Shown here: piece by piece, positions 37,809 to 47,700 of the stretch
Position numbering within the stretch: the first letter of the stretch is position 1
Layout of the letters: each line of letters opens with the position of its first letter
From: Selenomonas ruminantium subsp. lactilytica TAM6421
GTDB taxonomy: Bacteria > Bacillota > Negativicutes > Selenomonadales > Selenomonadaceae
Assembly (NCBI RefSeq): GCF_000284095.1
Contig: NC_017068.1
Location: 744,001-808,000 of the forward strand
Length of the DNA: 64,000 bases
Direction: 5' to 3'
Translations under genes and position numbers: made by a program
Notes under the pieces: model-generated
The model's database searches: none
What the model was told of the DNA's origin: nothing
Seen by the model: only the letters and a program-made list of their open reading frames with translations

Positions 37809-38552
37809 ATGCTTTTAGATGGAAAAGTTGCCCTGGTTACGGGCGCTTCCCGCGGCATCGGCAGAGCCATTGCCCTGAAGTTAGCGGCAGAGGGTGCCAA
37901 GGTTGCCATCAACTATGCCGGCAACACGGCCAAGGCAGAAGAAGTCAAGGCAGAAATTGAGAAGAATGGCGGCGAGGCCATTCTCGTACAGGCTGATGTG
38001 GCAGATGCGGCTGCTGTAGAAACCATGGTAAATGCCACGGTTGAAGCCTTTGGCCAGATCGATATCCTGGTCAATAACGCCGGTATCACCCGGGATGGTT
38101 TGATGATGCGCATGAAGGACGAAGATTTCGATGCGGTCATCAACACGAACCTCAAGGGCGTGTTCTACTGCACGAAGCTCGTGTCCAAGCTCATGATGAA
38201 GAAGCGCAGCGGCCGTATCATCAATATGGCATCTGTTGTTGGCCTGATGGGCAATGCCGGCCAGACCAACTATGCAGCAGCCAAGGCTGGCGTGATTGGT
38301 TTCTCCAAATCCGCAGCCAAGGAACTGGCGGCCCGTGGCATCACGGTGAACATGGTAGCACCGGGCTTCATTGACACGGATATGACGGCAGCCATGACGG
38401 ACAAGGCACGGGAAATGACGCTGACGGGGATTCCCTTGAACCGCATGGGCACGCCGGAAGACGTGGCTAACGCTGTAGCGTTCCTCGTTTCTGACAATGC
38501 ATCCTATATCACGGGCCAGGTCATCAATGTAGACGGCGGCATGGTTATGTGA
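37809..38552 (+). CDS. fabG: 3-oxoacyl-ACP reductase
   Basis: 247 residues. NADPH-dependent short-chain dehydrogenase. The ATG at 37809 follows AAGGAGGTTCGCTAAT; the longer in-frame reading to 37761 lies inside fab[17 protein letters not shown] binds [13 protein letters not shown] follows, and the catalytic tetrad is in [21 protein letters not shown] (Ser, Tyr, Lys). The C-terminal [12 protein letters not shown] is typical of FabG. Confidence 0.96.
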   Translation: MLLDGKVALVTGASRGIGRAIALKLAAEGAKVAINYAGNTAKAEEVKAEIEKNGGEAILVQADVADAAAVETMVNATVEAFGQIDILVNNAGITRDGLMMRMKDEDFDAVINTNLKGVFYCTKLVSKLMMKKRSGRIINMASVVGLMGNAGQTNYAAAKAGVIGFSKSAAKELAARGITVNMVAPGFIDTDMTAAMTDKAREMTLTGIPLNRMGTPEDVANAVAFLVSDNASYITGQVINVDGGMVM

Positions 38553-38593
38553 TATAACTATAGATGGACATCAATTTAAGGAGGTGAAACTTC

Positions 38594-38821
38594 ATGACTT
38601 TTGATAAAGTAAGAGATATCGTTGTTGAGCAGTTAGGTGTTGAGGCTGACGAGGTTGCACTCGAGTCCACATTCATCGATGATCTGGGTGCTGATTCCCT
38701 GGATATTGTTGAGCTGATCATGGCTTTCGAAGAAGAATTCAACATTGAAATTCCGGACGAAGCTGCTGAGAAGATCAAGAGCGTTCAGGACGTAGTTACC
38801 TACATAGACCAGAACAAATAA
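38594..38821 (+). CDS. acpP: Acyl carrier protein
   Basis: 75 residues, strongly acidic. The phosphopantetheine serine lies in [14 protein letters not shown]. The ATG follows AAGGAGGTGAAACTTC. It is followed by a long hairpin that may lower expression of the genes downstream. Confidence 0.97.
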   Translation: MTFDKVRDIVVEQLGVEADEVALESTFIDDLGADSLDIVELIMAFEEEFNIEIPDEAAEKIKSVQDVVTYIDQNK

Positions 38822-38831
38822 GTTTGAGCGT

Positions 38832-38887
38832 CTTACCTGTTTGAAAATCCCGTGAAACTTGTTTTCGCGGGATTTTTCAAGGTAGGT
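38832..38887 (+). terminator. Long stem-loop after acpP, probable partial terminator
   Basis: AAAATCCCGTG pairs with CGCGGGATTTTT (one G-T pair), and the flanks TTACCT...AGGTA extend the stem; the loop is AAACTTGTTTT. The T-run lies inside the 3' arm. As the fab genes continue 23 bases later, partial termination could set a high acpP to fabF ratio. Confidence 0.7.
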
Positions 38888-38909
38888 AAGCTTGATTGGA
38901 GGAGTAACA

Positions 38910-39854
38910 TTGAAACTTCCAGAGCTGAAAATAGGCAATAAGGTCGCACGTGTACCTATCCAACAGGGCGGTATGGCGATTCGCTTGTCCACAGCCCGTC
39001 TGGCGGCAGCCGTAGCCAACGAAGGCGGTATTGGCCTCATTGCGGCATCAGGTATGAGCCATGACGAACTGCGTTATGAAATCCGGCTCGCACGTTCGCT
39101 TACGTCTGGTATCATCGGTATCAATATCATGGTGGCAGCCAATGACTTTGCGGAAGTCGTCAAAGTCGCTATCGAAGAAGGCATTGACCTTGTGGTAGCT
39201 GGGGCTGGTTTTTCCCGTGATATGTTTGCACTGGGGAAGGAATCCGGAACGCCGATTGTTCCTATCGTTTCTTCCGTTAAATTAGCTAAAATTTCAGAGC
39301 GTCTTGGCGCTACGGCAATTGTCCTTGAAGGTAAAGAAGCTGGCGGTCATCTGGGGACGGACACTTCCGTTCGCGATTTGATTTCCGATGTCAGCTCCGC
39401 CGTGAATATTCCGGTTATTGCAGCCGGTGGCATCCTTCATGGCCAGGACATCGTTGATTTGATAAAGATGGGCGCTGCCGGCGTCCAGATGGGTTCCCGG
39501 TTTGCAGCTTGCGAGGAAAGCAATGCGGCCCCGGCCCTCAAAGAATATTATCTGAAATCCAAACCGGAGGATATTGTGGTTATCCATAGTCCTGTTGGCC
39601 TGCCGGGCCGTGCTGTGCGCACGCCGTTTTCGGCTAGGGTAATGGAAGGGCCCGTACCTCCCAAGCAGTGTGATGCCTGCCTGAAGGCGTGCAAGCACAA
39701 TTTCTGCATCATCCGGGCGCTGACTCGCGCACAGCAGGGCGATGTGGAGACAGGTCTGGTCTTTACGGGCGAGTACATGCCCCGCATTGACAAGATCATG
39801 ACCGTGCATGAGATTTTCGAGCAGCTGATAGCGGAGGCTGAAGCTGCCAACTGA
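38910..39854 (+). CDS. Nitronate monooxygenase/FabK-like FMN enzyme with a cysteine cluster
   Basis: 314 residues from a TTG after TTGGAGGAGTAACA; a second in-frame TTG at 38892 is upstream of that site. The barrel resembles the fabK product: VPIQQGGMAIRLSTARLAAAVANEGGIG, LEGKEAGGHLG, AAGGILHGQDIVDLIKMGAAG, QMGSRF. A C-terminal insert has Cys residues in CDACLKACKHNFC, which FabK lacks and which may bind a metal or FeS cluster. It lies between acpP and fabF, so a lipid-related role, such as a second enoyl reductase, is more likely than nitronate oxidation, but this is an inference. Confidence 0.75.
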   Translation: MKLPELKIGNKVARVPIQQGGMAIRLSTARLAAAVANEGGIGLIAASGMSHDELRYEIRLARSLTSGIIGINIMVAANDFAEVVKVAIEEGIDLVVAGAGFSRDMFALGKESGTPIVPIVSSVKLAKISERLGATAIVLEGKEAGGHLGTDTSVRDLISDVSSAVNIPVIAAGGILHGQDIVDLIKMGAAGVQMGSRFAACEESNAAPALKEYYLKSKPEDIVVIHSPVGLPGRAVRTPFSARVMEGPVPPKQCDACLKACKHNFCIIRALTRAQQGDVETGLVFTGEYMPRIDKIMTVHEIFEQLIAEAEAAN

Positions 39855-39895
39855 GCATAGTCTGTTGCTAAAGTAGATGAGAGGAGTTATTCGTT

Positions 39896-41140
39896 TTGAG
39901 TAATCGCGTAGTAATCACTGGTGTAGGTGCCATTACCCCGATTGGTATTGGCAAGGATGAATTCTGGAAAGGCCTGATGGAAGGCCGCAACGGCATCGAC
40001 AAGATCAGCCGTTTCGATGCTTCTGACTTCACGGCTCAGATTGCCGGTGAAGTAAAGGAATTCGATGCTACCCAGTATATCGATAAGAAAGAATCCAAGC
40101 GTATGGACCGCTACACCCAGTTTGCTGTAGCTGCAGCAGACCTGGCTATCAAGGATGCCGGTCTTGATCTGGAAAAGGAAAACCTTGACCGCGTAGGTAC
40201 TTTCATCGGTACGGGTATCGGCGGTATCGAAACCATGCACAGCCAGTACGAGAAGTTCTTCGCTAAGGGACCTTCCCGCATCAGCCCCTTCTTCGTGCCC
40301 ATGATGATCGCGAACATGGCTGCCGGCCAGGTGGCTATCACCTACAAGCTCCATGGTCCTTCCAGCTGCACGGTTACGGCTTGCGCTACGGGTTCCAACT
40401 GCATCGGCGATGCGTTCCGTGTGATTCAGCGTGGTGAAGCTGATGTGATGGTAGCCGGTGGTACGGAAGCTGCTGTTTCCGAAGCTGCTGTGGCAGGTTT
40501 CGCTGCCATGAAGGCCCTCTGCATGGACCATAACGATGATCCGGCTCATGCTTCCCGTCCCTTCGACAAGAACCGCAGCGGTTTCGTCATGGGCGAAGGC
40601 GCAGGCCTCGTAATCCTCGAAAGCCTCGACCATGCCAAGGCTCGCGGCGCTCATATCTACGCCGAAGTTGTAGGCTATGGTGCTAATTCCGACGCTTACC
40701 ATATGACCAGCCCGGCTCCCCATGGTGAATACCAGGCTAAATGCATGCAGCTGGCTCTCGATGATGCCGGCATGAAGGCAAGCGAAGTTGACTATGTAAA
40801 TGCTCATGGTACTTCCACGCACCTGAATGACCAGGGCGAGACGGAAGCCATCAAGGCTGTATGGGGCGAAGCTGCAAAGGAAGTTTCCGTTTCTTCCATC
40901 AAGTCCATGACGGGCCACATGCTCGGTGCTGCCGGCGGTGTGGAAGCTATTGCTACGGCTATGGCTATCGAAAACGATATGCTGCCCCCGACCATCAACT
41001 ACGAAACTCCGGATGAAGGCCTCGACCTCGACTATGTGCCTAACAAGGCCAAAGCCAAGACCGTTCGTGCCGCTATGTCCAACTCCTTCGGCTTCGGCGG
41101 CCACAATGCCTGCCTGCTGCTGAAGAAGTTCGCAGAATAA
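39896..41140 (+). CDS. fabF: 3-oxoacyl-ACP synthase II
   Basis: 414 codons from a TTG start after GAGGAGTTATTCGTT. It condenses malonyl-ACP with acyl-ACP. The catalytic cysteine is in TVTACATGSNCIGDAF and the two histidines in VNAHGTSTHLND and KSMTGHMLGAAGGVE. The length fits the family. No fabH (KAS III) or fabZ is in the cluster. Confidence 0.97.
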   Translation: MSNRVVITGVGAITPIGIGKDEFWKGLMEGRNGIDKISRFDASDFTAQIAGEVKEFDATQYIDKKESKRMDRYTQFAVAAADLAIKDAGLDLEKENLDRVGTFIGTGIGGIETMHSQYEKFFAKGPSRISPFFVPMMIANMAAGQVAITYKLHGPSSCTVTACATGSNCIGDAFRVIQRGEADVMVAGGTEAAVSEAAVAGFAAMKALCMDHNDDPAHASRPFDKNRSGFVMGEGAGLVILESLDHAKARGAHIYAEVVGYGANSDAYHMTSPAPHGEYQAKCMQLALDDAGMKASEVDYVNAHGTSTHLNDQGETEAIKAVWGEAAKEVSVSSIKSMTGHMLGAAGGVEAIATAMAIENDMLPPTINYETPDEGLDLDYVPNKAKAKTVRAAMSNSFGFGGHNACLLLKKFAE

Positions 41141-41154
41141 GAGGATAACGGGCG

Positions 41155-41877
41155 ATGGGAGATATTTTGTCGGCGAAACGCAAGGGAGAGCTGTTGGAGC
41201 TGGCTGCCCGCCTGGGCGTGGAGTTCAGGGATCTGTCCCTGCTGCACAAGGCTCTGATCCATTCCTCCTATGCCAATGAAGCCAAGGAAAAAAACATCGT
41301 CCATAATGAACGTCTCGAATTTTTGGGAGATGCGGTGCTGGAGCTTGCCTCCAGCACCTATCTTTATATGCACTTTCCGCAGATGCCTGAGGGACAGCTG
41401 ACCAAGACAAGAGCCAGCATCGTCTGCTCCACCAGCCTTGCGGAACTTGCCCGGACGCTTCATTTGGGCGACTATCTGCTGCTCGGTCATGGTGAGGAAA
41501 TGAGCGGTGGCCGCGACCGGCAGACCAATCTGGAAGATGTGTTTGAATCTGTGATCGGCGCCATCTATCTGGATCAGGGCTGGGAAACAGCGCAGGATTA
41601 TGTTGTCCGCCAGCTGATGCCTCTGTTCAGGCAGGCAGAGCAGGGGGCCATCCTCAAGGACTACAAGACCATCCTGCAGGAAGTAGTCTATCAGGAAGCC
41701 CAGCAGACGGTAAGTTATGAACTGGTCAGCACCTCCGGCCCTGACCATGACAAGACCTTCACTTTCAACGTCTGCATCACAGGCAAGGTCATGGGCACCG
41801 GCACCGGCCGCAGTAAAAAAGAAGCCGAACAGAGAGCGGCTAAAGAAGCATTAGTCAAACTTCAGGGACAGAGATAG
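41155..41877 (+). CDS. rnc: Ribonuclease III
   Basis: 240 residues. It cleaves double-stranded RNA in rRNA precursors and mRNAs. The signature NERLEFLGDAVLEL is intact, as is the second acidic site in EDVFESVIGAIYLD; the C-terminal dsRBD runs from about DYKTILQEV to the end. It follows fabF by 14 bases. smc and ftsY, which usually follow rnc in Firmicutes, do not. Confidence 0.97.
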   Translation: MGDILSAKRKGELLELAARLGVEFRDLSLLHKALIHSSYANEAKEKNIVHNERLEFLGDAVLELASSTYLYMHFPQMPEGQLTKTRASIVCSTSLAELARTLHLGDYLLLGHGEEMSGGRDRQTNLEDVFESVIGAIYLDQGWETAQDYVVRQLMPLFRQAEQGAILKDYKTILQEVVYQEAQQTVSYELVSTSGPDHDKTFTFNVCITGKVMGTGTGRSKKEAEQRAAKEALVKLQGQR

Positions 41878-41938
41878 CCTGCCCCTGGGGGGGAGGTGTC
41901 AGCCGCAGGCTGACGAAAGGGGCAAAAGGTGATATACT

Positions 41939-42745
41939 ATGCGTAAATTAGTGATTTTAGGCACTGGCTTTGCCATGGCCACGAAATGCTTCAATACCTG
42001 TTTTTATCTGGAACTCGAGGATGACAGCCTCTTCCTGACGGATGCCGGCGGCGGCAATGGCATTCTGCGGCAGCTGGAAGTGACAAACTTCGACTACAAC
42101 AAATGCCATCATATGTTCGTAACGCACGGCCATACCGACCATGTATTAGGCGTGGTCTGGGTTATCCGCAAAGTGGCCGACCTTATGAACAAGGGAAAGT
42201 ATGAGGGGCAGTTCCATATCTACTGTCATGATGTGGTCAAGGACATGCTGGAAAAGATGTCGGCCATGACCTTGAAGAAAAAGGACTTTGCCCGGGTGGG
42301 GACGGATATCCTGCTCCATGAAGTGACAGACGGCCAGAGTGTTGACCTGCCGATGTTCAAAATGACAGCATTCGATATTATGTCCACCAAGGCCAAGCAG
42401 TTTGGTTACGAGCTTCAATTTGCCGATGGTCTGAAGTTCACCTGCCTGGGTGACGAGCCTTACAACGAGCACGCCCGTCCTTATGCTGAAAATGCGGACT
42501 GGCTCCTAGCTGAAGCATTCTGCCAGTACAAGGACAGGGATATCTTCAAGCCCTATGAGAAGAATCACAGCACGGTCAAGGAAGCCAGCGAGTTGGCCGA
42601 GGAATTGGCGGTGAAGAATCTCGTGCTCTATCATACGGAGGACAAGCATATCGCCACCCGCAAGGCGGACTATACGGCAGAGGCCAAAGAATATTATCAT
42701 GGCAATATCTTTGTTCCGGATGATTTGGATGTAATCGAATTTTAA
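41939..42745 (+). CDS. Metallo-beta-lactamase-fold hydrolase
   Basis: 268 residues. The metal motif FVTHGHTDHVLGVVW and later CLGDEP and LYHTEDKH fit the ribonuclease Z/phosphodiesterase side of the family, but the exosite of RNase Z was not recognised. The N-terminal GTGFAMATKCFNTCFYLE positions the substrate-facing strand. The GATATACTATG start region has a weak ribosome binding site (AAAGGTGATAT). A short inverted repeat (GTCAGC/GCTGAC) lies just before it. It ends in a conserved-loop terminator. Confidence 0.8.
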   Translation: MRKLVILGTGFAMATKCFNTCFYLELEDDSLFLTDAGGGNGILRQLEVTNFDYNKCHHMFVTHGHTDHVLGVVWVIRKVADLMNKGKYEGQFHIYCHDVVKDMLEKMSAMTLKKKDFARVGTDILLHEVTDGQSVDLPMFKMTAFDIMSTKAKQFGYELQFADGLKFTCLGDEPYNEHARPYAENADWLLAEAFCQYKDRDIFKPYEKNHSTVKEASELAEELAVKNLVLYHTEDKHIATRKADYTAEAKEYYHGNIFVPDDLDVIEF

Positions 42746-42763
42746 TAACGCAGGTATTTACAT

Positions 42764-42840
42764 AAAGCCGCTGGGGAACCTTTTCTGCAGCGTTTGGCGC
42801 GAAGCGTCTAAGCGTAAGAAAAGGTTCCCCAGCGGCTTTT
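42764..42840. terminator. Conserved-loop terminator repeat, copy 1
   Basis: A 22-base arm starting AAAGCCGCTGGGGAACC (42764-42785) pairs perfectly with 42818-42839. The 32-base loop (42786-42817) contains AGCGTTTGGCGCG and AGCGTCTAAGCG. The loop is found again, reversed and slightly changed, in the hairpin at 49760-49834, though the arms differ. It separates the hydrolase and the convergent marR, so it may stop both. Confidence 0.85.
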
Positions 42841-42851
42841 CATATGGGATG

Positions 42852-43289
42852 TTACACAGAAAACATCTTATTGATCAGATCATAGTATCTGCGCAGTATG
42901 ATGGCCAGCTCCTGCCGTTCTTTTTCCGTCAGATTTTGGGCGTGACTGTCGAACCGTTGACGGAATAACTCCATATGGTTCTCGAGCAGACGTTTTCCCT
43001 TGTCGCTGATGGTAATCAGGATGCGGCGTCGGTCTTTGACATCCGGTTCCTTGCCAACATAATTGGCGCAAACCAGTTTATCAATGATATTGGTCATTTG
43101 CTGTTTTGAGATATTCAGCTGTCGGCTGATATCAGTAATGGCCATGCCTGCTGTGTCCATCAGGGTGCAGAGCACCGCGAATTGATTGAGTGGCAGGGGC
43201 ACCTGGGTCTGCCGGCCAAAATTATTATGCAAGAGTACCATGATTTCCACAAATTGCTGGGATAAACGTGGTTTGTCTTGGGCTTCCAT
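42852..43289 (-). CDS. MarR-family transcriptional regulator
   Basis: 145 residues with a winged helix-turn-helix: MTNIIDKLVCANYVGKEPD and DRRRILITISDKGKRLLE are the recognition helix and wing. It is divergent from the RND operon and a perfect palindrome sits in the gap between them, so it probably represses both itself and the pump. Effector unknown. The start follows AGGAGTTTTATC. Confidence 0.92.
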   Translation of the reverse strand: MEAQDKPRLSQQFVEIMVLLHNNFGRQTQVPLPLNQFAVLCTLMDTAGMAITDISRQLNISKQQMTNIIDKLVCANYVGKEPDVKDRRRILITISDKGKRLLENHMELFRQRFDSHAQNLTEKERQELAIILRRYYDLINKMFSV

Positions 43290-43347
43290 GATAAAACTCC
43301 TTTAATTCTTGACTTTTGTTTAACTATAATATACTATATATATCATA

Positions 43348-43371
43348 AATAGTAAACATTTATTTACTATT
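43348..43371. promoter_or_regulatory. Palindromic operator between marR and the RND operon
   Basis: AATAGTAAA (43348-43356), six bases, then TTTACTATT (43363-43371): a perfect 9+9 inverted repeat. The left arm (minus-strand TTTACT, with TATATT 17 bases on) also forms the -35 of a marR promoter, so binding would block marR transcription and probably that of the pump. Confidence 0.75.
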
Positions 43372-43467
43372 CCGTTGAGGTTTAGGAATGAAATGTTGTC
43401 ATAAACGAGGGAGGGGAGCAGTGCGCTCTCTTGCTTTCTGTTTATGTGGAAAAAGGAGGTTCATAAA

Positions 43468-44688
43468 TTGTTTTTGCCGAAAAACAAGAAGACGAAGGCT
43501 TTGCTGATTGGCATTTCCTTGGCCATCTCCACCAGCTTTGTGGTGGCAGGCTGCGGCAATCAGCAGCAGCAAGCGCAGCAACAGGGTGCGCAGGTCAAGG
43601 TCATGCAGGTCATGCAGCAGGATACGCCGCTGACCAGCGAATTTGCCGGTCAGATTGTGGGGAAGGACGAGGTCAAGGTACAGTCCAAAGTATCCGGCAA
43701 TGTGGTGGAAAAATACGTGAAGGGTGGCCAATGGGTGGAAGCCGGCCAGCCGCTTTACCGTATTGATGACCGCCAGTATACTTCTGCTGTATGGCAGGCC
43801 CAGGCAAATCTGGCCCAGGCCCAGGCAACTTTGAGCAATGCGCAGAATGATTTGGGCCGTTATCAGCAGCTGGTACAGTCCAATGCCATTTCCCGGCAGA
43901 CCTATGACAACCAGTTGGCCAATGTCAACGCTTATCAGGCAGCAGCGGATGCCAATCATGCACTGCTGATCAAGGCGCAGCAGGATCTGGCCGATACCAC
44001 GATTTATGCACCCATGAGCGGCAAGCTGGCCGTGGACGATGTGGCAGTGGGTACCTTTGCCAGCGCCGGTTCCACCAATCTGGTGACCATCGGCTCGGCA
44101 AGTCCTGTCTATGCCAAGTTCAATGTATCCGAAACGGATTATCTGGAATATATGAATGCTATGATGCAGGGCGGCAATCAGGTAAAGCCTGTGGTGACCA
44201 TTACCTTGTCCGACGGAACCCAGTATCCTTTGGAAGGCGAAATCGTGGAATCTGACCGTTCCCTGTCCGAAAATACCGGTACGCTGACCATGAAGGCCAT
44301 TTTCGATAATCCGAATGGCATGCTGATCCCTGGCATGTTTGCCCGGGTTCGTCTGTCCGGTCAGACCATTCCCAATGCCATCCTGGTGCCGCAGCGGGCT
44401 GTGCAGCAGCTCCTGGGCAAGTCCTTTGTCATGGTGGTCAACGGTGACGGCAAGTCTGAAGCCCGCACGGTGCAGCTCGGTGAAAAGATTGGCAGCTACT
44501 ATGTCATCAAGGACGGTCTGACGGCTGCGGACATGGTCGTTGTAGAAGGTTTGTCCAACCTGCAGGAGGGTGTGCCCCTCAATGTTACCATGGTAACGGC
44601 TGAAGATATGGGCTTCTCCCTGATTCCGGATACGACCAAGTTCAATTCCAACGAGATTGCTGGTTCTACAGATAAATCGGAACAATAA
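43468..44688 (+). CDS. RND efflux periplasmic adaptor lipoprotein
   Basis: 406 residues from the TTG after AAAGGAGGTTCATAAA; an in-frame ATG at 43444 lies upstream of that site. The signal peptide ends in the lipobox FVVAGC, so the protein is a lipoprotein anchored by Cys. A Gln-rich linker leads to the first biotinyl-lipoyl half, an alpha-hairpin rich in Gln/Ala (QAQANLAQAQATLSNAQNDLGR), the second half (DTTIYAPMSGKLAVDDVAVG) and the beta-barrel and membrane-proximal domains. Family: AcrA/MexA. It links the inner-membrane pump to an outer-membrane channel. No TolC gene is nearby. Confidence 0.93.
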   Translation: MFLPKNKKTKALLIGISLAISTSFVVAGCGNQQQQAQQQGAQVKVMQVMQQDTPLTSEFAGQIVGKDEVKVQSKVSGNVVEKYVKGGQWVEAGQPLYRIDDRQYTSAVWQAQANLAQAQATLSNAQNDLGRYQQLVQSNAISRQTYDNQLANVNAYQAAADANHALLIKAQQDLADTTIYAPMSGKLAVDDVAVGTFASAGSTNLVTIGSASPVYAKFNVSETDYLEYMNAMMQGGNQVKPVVTITLSDGTQYPLEGEIVESDRSLSENTGTLTMKAIFDNPNGMLIPGMFARVRLSGQTIPNAILVPQRAVQQLLGKSFVMVVNGDGKSEARTVQLGEKIGSYYVIKDGLTAADMVVVEGLSNLQEGVPLNVTMVTAEDMGFSLIPDTTKFNSNEIAGSTDKSEQ

Positions 44689-44700
44689 GGAGGCGGCGAT

Positions 44701-47700
44701 TTGTCTAAGTTCTTTATTCACCGCCCGATATTTGCCATTGTCATCTCGATCATCATCGTTATCGTGGGCATTTTGGCGGCTTTCCAGCTGCCGATTGCGC
44801 AGTATCCGCAGATCTCGCCGCCTACGGTTTCGGTAAGCACCTCCTATACGGGTGCTAACGCGTCCGTTATCAATGATACCGTGGCGCAGATCATCGAGCA
44901 GCAGGTCAATGGTACCCAGGGTATGGATTATATGAGTTCCAACTCGGACGACAGCGGCCGTTACAGCCTGTCTGTGGTCTTTGAGACGGGAACAGATGGC
45001 GATATGGACTCTGTCAAGGTGCAGAACAACGTCGCCATCGCCAACGCCAGTCTGCCATCTGATGTGCAGTCGGTTGGTGTTACGACCAAGAAATCTTCCA
45101 ACGACATGGCCTATATGTTGTCCCTGTATTCTCCGGATGGCAGTTATGACCGTGCGTTCATGAAGAATTATGCCGATATCTATCTGCTGGATGAACTCAA
45201 GCGTGTATCCGGTGTCGGTGATGTGCAGATCTTTGGTTCCGACTACGCCATGCGCGTCTGGCTGAACCCGGACAAGCTGGCAGAGTTAGGGCTTACTATT
45301 GCGGATGTGACCTCTGCCATCAAGGAGCAGAACGTGCAGGCGCCTGCTGGTACAGTTGGTGCTATGCCGGTGTCCAACGGTCAGGAAAAGCAGTATACGG
45401 GTAAGATTGCCGGCCGTCTCGTGACGCCGGAAGAGTTCGGCAACATCGTGCTGCGTTCCGACAACGGCAAGTTTGTCCGTCTGAAGGATGTGGCCCGGGT
45501 AGAAACGGGCGAGAAATCCAGTGCCATCATTTCCAAGTTCAACGGTTATCCTTCCGTTGGTTTCGGTATCAACCTCACAAGTGATGCCAATGCCATGCAG
45601 ACGGTAGCCGGGGTGCGCAAGGTTTTGGAAAAGGCGGAACCTACTCTGCCGCCAAAACTCAAGATGGCACAGATCTTCGACTCTACGAACTATATCAACG
45701 CTTCCATCAAGGAAGTGCTGGAAACCTTTGCGGAAGCCCTGCTGCTGGTGGTGCTGGTTATCTTCCTGTTCCTTCAGAACTGGCGTGCAACCCTGATTCC
45801 GCTGCTGGCCGTGCCGGTATCCCTGATCGGTACGATGGCAGCCTTCGTGGTATTGGGCTTCTCCATCAACACATTGACGCTTTTTGCCATGGTATTGGCC
45901 ATTGGTCTTGTCGTCGATGATGCTATCGTAGTTATCGAGAACGTCGAGAAACATATGGAAGAAGGCCTGACGCCGGTAGATGCCACAGAACGCGCCATGG
46001 CGGAAGTGCAGGGGCCGGTTGTGGCCATCGCTTTCGTATTGGCAGCTGTGTTCGTGCCGGTAGCCTTCTTAGGCGGCATGACCGGTATCCTGTACCGTCA
46101 GTTCGCCCTGACCATTGCGGTATCCATGGCACTTTCCGCATTTGTGGCCTTGACACTGACGCCGGCACTCTGTGCCATGATCCTGAAGCGTCATGAGGCC
46201 AAGGATGATGAAGGTGTCCTCGGTCAGTTCTTCGTGAAATTCAACGCCTGGTTTGAACGCACGAAGCGCGGCTATATGGGAGTGGTGGCGAAATTCATCC
46301 GCCGCACCCGTCTGGCCATCCTCTTTATGGTGATTGTCTGCATCATTTCCGCAGCTCTTTACAAGGTACTGCCTTCCACCTTCGTACCCGACGAAGACCA
46401 GGGCTATCTCTTTACCGTGGTGCAGCTGCCGGAAGGTACTTCCATGAACGTCACCCAGCAGACCATTGACAAGGTGGCCACGGCAGCTAAAGACGTCAAA
46501 GGCGTGGAAAATGTCATGGCCATCACGGGCTTTGATATTTTGGGCGGCGGTGCCAAACCAAGCGCAGGCCTTGTGGTTTTGGGCATGAAAGACTGGTCCC
46601 AGCGCAGTGGTGCTGAGTCCGTCGGTGCTGCTGTTGGTACCATGTTCGGCATCGGTGCGAAATTGGCACCGGAGGCGACCGTTATCGCCATGAACCCGCC
46701 GGCTCTGCCAGGTCTGGGCTCTGTCGGTGGCTGGAGCCTGCAGCTGCAGGATATGTCCGGCCATACTGACCAGGAGCTGGCTGACATCACCGGCAAGATC
46801 ATTGCGGCAGCCAACCAGCGTCCGGAACTCAAGGGCGTGCGTACCACCTTCAAGATGACAGCGCCCACCTATGAGTATGATATCGACCGCGAAAAGATCA
46901 AGCAGCTGGGCGTCAGCATGTCTGACGTGTTCACGGCTATGCAGGTGAACTTCGGTGGTGCTCAGGTCAATGACTTCAACCAGTTTGGCCGTACCTACAA
47001 GGTCATGCTGCAGTCGGATATGAGTTACCGCAGTGAGGCCGATGGCATGAAGTTCGTCTATGTCAAGAGTTCCTCCGGTACCATGGTGCCGCTGGATACG
47101 CTGCTGAAACCCCGCGTAAGTTCCGGCCCGACTTCCATTTCCCGTTTCAACGGTGCCCGGGCTATCAATATCCAGGGTAATGCCGGGGAAGGGTATTCCT
47201 CCGGTCAGGCCATGGCGGCCATCAAGGAGGTCGTGGAGCAGAATGCGCCTAACGGCTTCAATATCGAATGGTCCGGCCAGAGCCGTGAGGAGGCCAAGGC
47301 CACCAGTTCCACCTTCCAGGTGCTGGCACTGGCACTGGTGTTCGTATTCCTGTGTCTGGCAGCCCTCTATGAAAGCTGGAGCGTGCCCTTTGCGGTATTG
47401 CTGACGGTGCCGACAGGTATCATGGGGGCACTGATTTCCGAGTATGGCCTGTCCATGCTGGAAGCCATGTGCGGCCATCAGAATGCCGGCCTGCAGAACA
47501 GTGTTTACATGCAGATCGGTGTCATCATGATCATCGGTCTGGCGGCCAAGAACGCCATCCTGATCGTCGAGTTTGCCAAGGTCCGTGTGGACCGCGGCAT
47601 GGAACCGGTCAAGGCAGCAATCGAAGCAGCCGGCCTGCGCCTGCGTCCGATCCTCATGACATCCTTTGCCTTCATCATCGGCTGTCTGCCGCTGGCTGTG

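Noticed and set aside
42764-42840. Origin or attachment site at the long inverted repeat
   Set aside because: The repeat sits exactly between two convergent genes and has a T-run, which fits a two-way terminator; no integrase or DnaA boxes lie nearby.
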